DNA of 64,000 nucleotides from Streptosporangiaceae bacterium (GTDB taxonomy: Bacteria > Actinomycetota > Actinomycetes > Streptosporangiales > Streptosporangiaceae). The stretch is from positions 1-64,000 of the forward strand of contig JAOPYH010000375.1 of NCBI GenBank assembly GCA_025964715.1. The letters are read 5' to 3'. The position numbers and the translations under genes are program-made. Below, one piece after another: positions 61,425 to 64,000 of this stretch; position 1 is the stretch's first letter; every line of letters begins with the position of its first letter. The notes under the pieces were generated by a model, which worked only from the letters and a program-made list of their open reading frames with translations, was not told the origin of the DNA and searched no databases.

Positions 61425-63536
61425 TCAGCTGACCACGGCCAGGGCGAGGGGCAGCACCGCCGTGGCACCGGCCGCGCGCAGCAGCCTCGCGGCCACGGTG
61501 ACGGTCCAGCCGCTCTCGATCCGGTCGTCGACCAGCAGCACCGGGCCCCCGAGGTCCGCGACCGCGGCACTGAGATCCTCGGGCACCCTCAGCGCCTGCG
61601 CCACCGAGCGGAGCCGCTGCGCGCTGTTGTGCTGCCTGGCCACCGGCGGCCCCTGCGGCACGATCTCTCCCACGTAGGGCAGCCGGCCGATCCCGGCGAT
61701 CCGCCGCGCCAGGTCACCGACGAGCAGCGGCCGGGTCCGAGACCCGACGGCGACGACTCCCGCGGGCCGCGTGGTCCAGTCCCAGGCCGCGAGCACCTTC
61801 ACGACCGCGTCGAAGACCTCGGCCGGCACCGGGCCGTCCTCAGCGCCCTCGGCGAACATCTGGCGGAGCCGGTTGCCCCAGCCGATGTCGGTGAGCCGGC
61901 CGAGCACCCGCCCCGGCTCGGCCATGGCCGCCGCCGGGATGCGGCCCGAGAACCCGAGCTCCTTCATCCCGGTCGGCCACATACGCCTGGGCTGTACGTC
62001 CACGCCCGGCCGGCGCAGCCGTTCCCGTGCCTTCGCGGCACCCAGGTCGGACACCTCGGCCGGCCAATGCCGTCCCGTGCAGTTGTCGCAGCGGCCGCAC
62101 GGCACGGCCTCGGGGTCGTCGAGCCGGCGGCGCAGGAACTCCATCCGGCAGCCGTCGGTGCCGATGTAGTCGAGCATCGCCTGCTGCTCGCTGGACCGCT
62201 CCGCCGCGACCCGGGCATAGCGCTCACGGTCGTAGGTCCACTCACGGCCGGTGGCCACCCAGCCGCCGCGCACCCGGCGTACGGCGCCGTCGACGTCGAG
62301 GACCTTGAGCATCATCTCGAGCCGGCTCCGGCTGAGGTCCACGCGGGGCTCCAGAGCACTGGTCGACAGCGGCGTGTCCCCGAGCTCGGCCAGTGTCGTG
62401 CGTACGACCTGTTCGGGCGGGAAGGCCAGCCCGGCGAAATAGGCCCAGATATCGCGGTCCTCCACGCCGGGCAGCAGGATCACCTCGGCCCGCTCCACCC
62501 CGCGGCCGGCCCGGCCGATCTGCTGGTAGTAGGCCACCGGGGACTGCGGCGCGCCGACGTGCACGATGAAGCCCAGGTCGGGCTTGTCGAACCCCATGCC
62601 CAGGGCGCTGGTCGCCACGAGCGCCTTCAGCTTGTTGTCCAGCAGGTCCTGCTCCGCCCGCAGCCGCTCGGCCTGCTCGGTCTGCCCGGAGTAGGCCGCC
62701 ACCTCGTAACCGCGGTCCCTGAGCAGCCCGGCGATGTCACCCGCGGCCGCGACGGTCAGCGTGTAGATGATCCCCGAGCCCGGAAGCTCCGCGAGCCGGT
62801 CGGCCAGCCAGGCGAGGCGCTGCTCGGCCACCGGGAGCCGCACGACGGACAGCCGCAGGCTTTCGCGCTCGAGCGGGCCGCGCAGCACAAGGGTCTCGCC
62901 GGCGGACGCGGCGGTCAGCTGTTCGGCGACGTCGCGGGTGACGCGGGCGTTCGCGGTGGCGGTGGTGGCCAGGACCGGGATGCCCGGCGGAAGCTCGGCG
63001 AGCAGCGTGCGCAGCCGCCGGTAGTCCGGCCGGAAGTCGTGACCCCAGTCGGAGATGCAGTGCGCCTCATCCACGACGACCAGGCCGGCGCCGGCCGCCA
63101 GCTTGGGCAGGACCTGATCACGGAAGTCGGGATTGTTCAGCCGTTCCGGGCTGACCAGGAGCACGTCGACCGCGCCGGCCTCCACGTCGGCATAGACCCG
63201 CTGCCAATCCTCGGTGTTGGCCGAGTTGATCGTACGGGCGTGGATGCCGGCGCGGTCGGCCGCGTCGATCTGGTTGCGCATGAGGGCCAGCAGCGGCGAG
63301 ACGATCACCGTGGGTCCGGCTCCCCTGGCCCTGAGCAGTGCGGTCGCCACGAAGTAGACGGCTGACTTGCCCCACCCGGTGCGCTGCACGACGAGGGCGC
63401 GGCTGCGCTCCACCACGAGTGCCCTGATCGCGGTCCACTGGTCTTCGCGGAGCCGGGCGTGATCGCCGGCCAGGGCCCGCAGCAACCGCTCCGCCTCGGC
63501 CCGCAGGCTCTCATCGCGTGACTCCGTCTCGGCCAT
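61425..63536 (-). CDS. RecQ-like DNA helicase with C-terminal phosphoribosyltransferase-like domain
   Basis: This 703-residue protein has a RecQ-type helicase core: Walker A in VQRTGWGKSAVYF (about 50-62), motif II VVVDEAHCISDWGHDFRPDY, motif III TATA, motif VI QQIGRAGRGVERAEVILL. A zinc-binding cluster follows (DGCRMEFLRRRLDD..VPCGRCDNC). The C-terminal 150 residues are not RecQC/HRDC. They contain a phosphoribosyltransferase-type pyrophosphate motif (GGPVLLVDDRIESGWTVTVAARLLRAAGA). Helicases with such a tail occur in actinobacteria, but the role is unclear. DNA repair is assumed. Confidence 0.87.
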   Translation of the reverse strand: MAETESRDESLRAEAERLLRALAGDHARLREDQWTAIRALVVERSRALVVQRTGWGKSAVYFVATALLRARGAGPTVIVSPLLALMRNQIDAADRAGIHARTINSANTEDWQRVYADVEAGAVDVLLVSPERLNNPDFRDQVLPKLAAGAGLVVVDEAHCISDWGHDFRPDYRRLRTLLAELPPGIPVLATTATANARVTRDVAEQLTAASAGETLVLRGPLERESLRLSVVRLPVAEQRLAWLADRLAELPGSGIIYTLTVAAAGDIAGLLRDRGYEVAAYSGQTEQAERLRAEQDLLDNKLKALVATSALGMGFDKPDLGFIVHVGAPQSPVAYYQQIGRAGRGVERAEVILLPGVEDRDIWAYFAGLAFPPEQVVRTTLAELGDTPLSTSALEPRVDLSRSRLEMMLKVLDVDGAVRRVRGGWVATGREWTYDRERYARVAAERSSEQQAMLDYIGTDGCRMEFLRRRLDDPEAVPCGRCDNCTGRHWPAEVSDLGAAKARERLRRPGVDVQPRRMWPTGMKELGFSGRIPAAAMAEPGRVLGRLTDIGWGNRLRQMFAEGAEDGPVPAEVFDAVVKVLAAWDWTTRPAGVVAVGSRTRPLLVGDLARRIAGIGRLPYVGEIVPQGPPVARQHNSAQRLRSVAQALRVPEDLSAAVADLGGPVLLVDDRIESGWTVTVAARLLRAAGATAVLPLALAVVS

Positions 63537-63684
63537 ACCCCCTTGCTACCAGGCCGGACCGACCGCTCGCGCCGCTTCGGCGGGCCCGGGCGCTCTCCTC
63601 AAGGATCCGACCGGTCGCTCTGGAGGTGCGCGGCCGTACGTCCGGCACGGCGGCGCTGGTTCATCCGCAGGGACGAAGACGGGA

Positions 63685-64000
63685 TCAGACCGCCGGCAGC
63701 ACGGACCCCGCGTACTTCTGCTGGATGAACTTCCTGACCTCCGGTGACCGAAGCAGCCCGGCCAGCTTCTTCACCCGCGCGTCGTCCTTGTTCTGCGGCA
63801 GCGTGACCAGGCCGTTGGCGTAGGGGTTGCCCGCGGCCTTCTCCAGGACCAGGGCATCCTTGGCCGGCGAGAGGCCAGTCTCGATGGCATAGTTACCGTT
63901 GATGACCGCGAGGTCGACGTCGGCGAGGGACCGTGGCAGCTGCGCGGCCTTGAGCGGCCTGAACTTCAGGCCCTTGGGGTTGCTCGCGACGTCCCTCTCG
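63685..64000 (-). CDS. MetQ/NlpA-family substrate-binding lipoprotein, C-terminal part
   Basis: The reverse strand codes for 104 residues to the TGA at 63685-63687, and the gene continues past the right edge. SNPKGLKFRPLKAAQLPRSL, DVDLAVINGNYAIETGL, NPYANGLVTLPQNKDDARV and LRSPEVRKFIQQKYAGSVLPAV fit methionine ABC transporter binding proteins (MetQ/NlpA). The lipoprotein signal is outside the window. D- or L-methionine is the usual ligand. Confidence 0.85.
   Translation of the reverse strand, partial: ERDVASNPKGLKFRPLKAAQLPRSLADVDLAVINGNYAIETGLSPAKDALVLEKAAGNPYANGLVTLPQNKDDARVKKLAGLLRSPEVRKFIQQKYAGSVLPAV

Overview
The window is high-GC DNA with frequent GTG starts and many 4-bp stop/start overlaps (ATGA or GTGA). 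It carries a FasR-type fatty-acid operon, a homodimeric pyruvate dehydrogenase E1, DUF3052, DUF3145, DUF1918 and DUF5998 proteins, and a PAC2 protein. Together these point to a filamentous actinomycete, most likely Streptosporangiales or a relative. That placement is an inference from gene content. The window looks chromosomal. The only mobile-element trace is a truncated tyrosine recombinase beside a tRNA-Val gene.

Layout. 1-3.9 kb: the N-terminal part of a DUF222 (HNH-endonuclease type) protein with a LexA-like box, cytochrome bd oxidase (cydAB) and a ferritin-like protein. 3.9-4.9 kb: about 1 kb with little coding signal. 4.9-8.7 kb: a Kup potassium transporter, the recombinase remnant, tRNA-Val(TAC) and the PAC2 protein. 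8.8-15.7 kb: a sugar ABC transporter operon containing a secreted GH27 enzyme, with a divergent DeoR-family regulator. 15.7-21.8 kb: a Calvin-cycle cluster of red-type RuBisCO cbbL-cbbS-cbbX, divergent cbbR, a Rossmann oxidoreductase and phosphoribulokinase. 21.9-25.9 kb: a two-component system, a membrane-anchored coiled-coil protein and two small hypotheticals. 26-30.8 kb: peroxiredoxin, DUF3052, YjbQ, DUF1918 and aceE. 30.8-41.2 kb: a locus that reads as polyhydroxybutyrate (PHB) breakdown and uptake. It holds a GAF/PucR regulator, 3-hydroxybutyrate dehydrogenase, a secreted PHB depolymerase, an oligomer-hydrolase-like esterase and a divergent five-gene Liv-type ABC transporter. 41.4-49.6 kb: a polymerase-less PHP protein, then fasR-fabD-fabH-acpP-fabF-carboxyltransferase, and DUF3145. 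49.7-56.2 kb: apolipoprotein N-acyltransferase, then an S8 peptidase followed by a tightly overlapping trio of ECF sigma factor, small beta-rich protein and TPR-CHAT peptidase. 56.2-64 kb: sulfurtransferase, phosphodiesterase, DUF5998, a proline-rich peptide, a PfkB kinase, a class I glutamine amidotransferase, a RecQ-like helicase with a phosphoribosyltransferase-like tail, and a partial MetQ lipoprotein.

How the genes work together. RuBisCO, its activase CbbX and phosphoribulokinase supply the two Calvin-cycle-specific steps, controlled by CbbR through a palindrome between cbbL and cbbR. The PHB locus would depolymerise extracellular PHB, import the products and oxidise 3-hydroxybutyrate to acetoacetate. 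Similar motifs lie upstream of all three of its transcription units, in the same orientation relative to each, which suggests one regulon. The fab operon makes malonyl-CoA and elongates fatty acids under FasR. The S8/ECF/CHAT module contains two different proteases and a sigma factor and is the best candidate here for a poorly described signalling or defence system.
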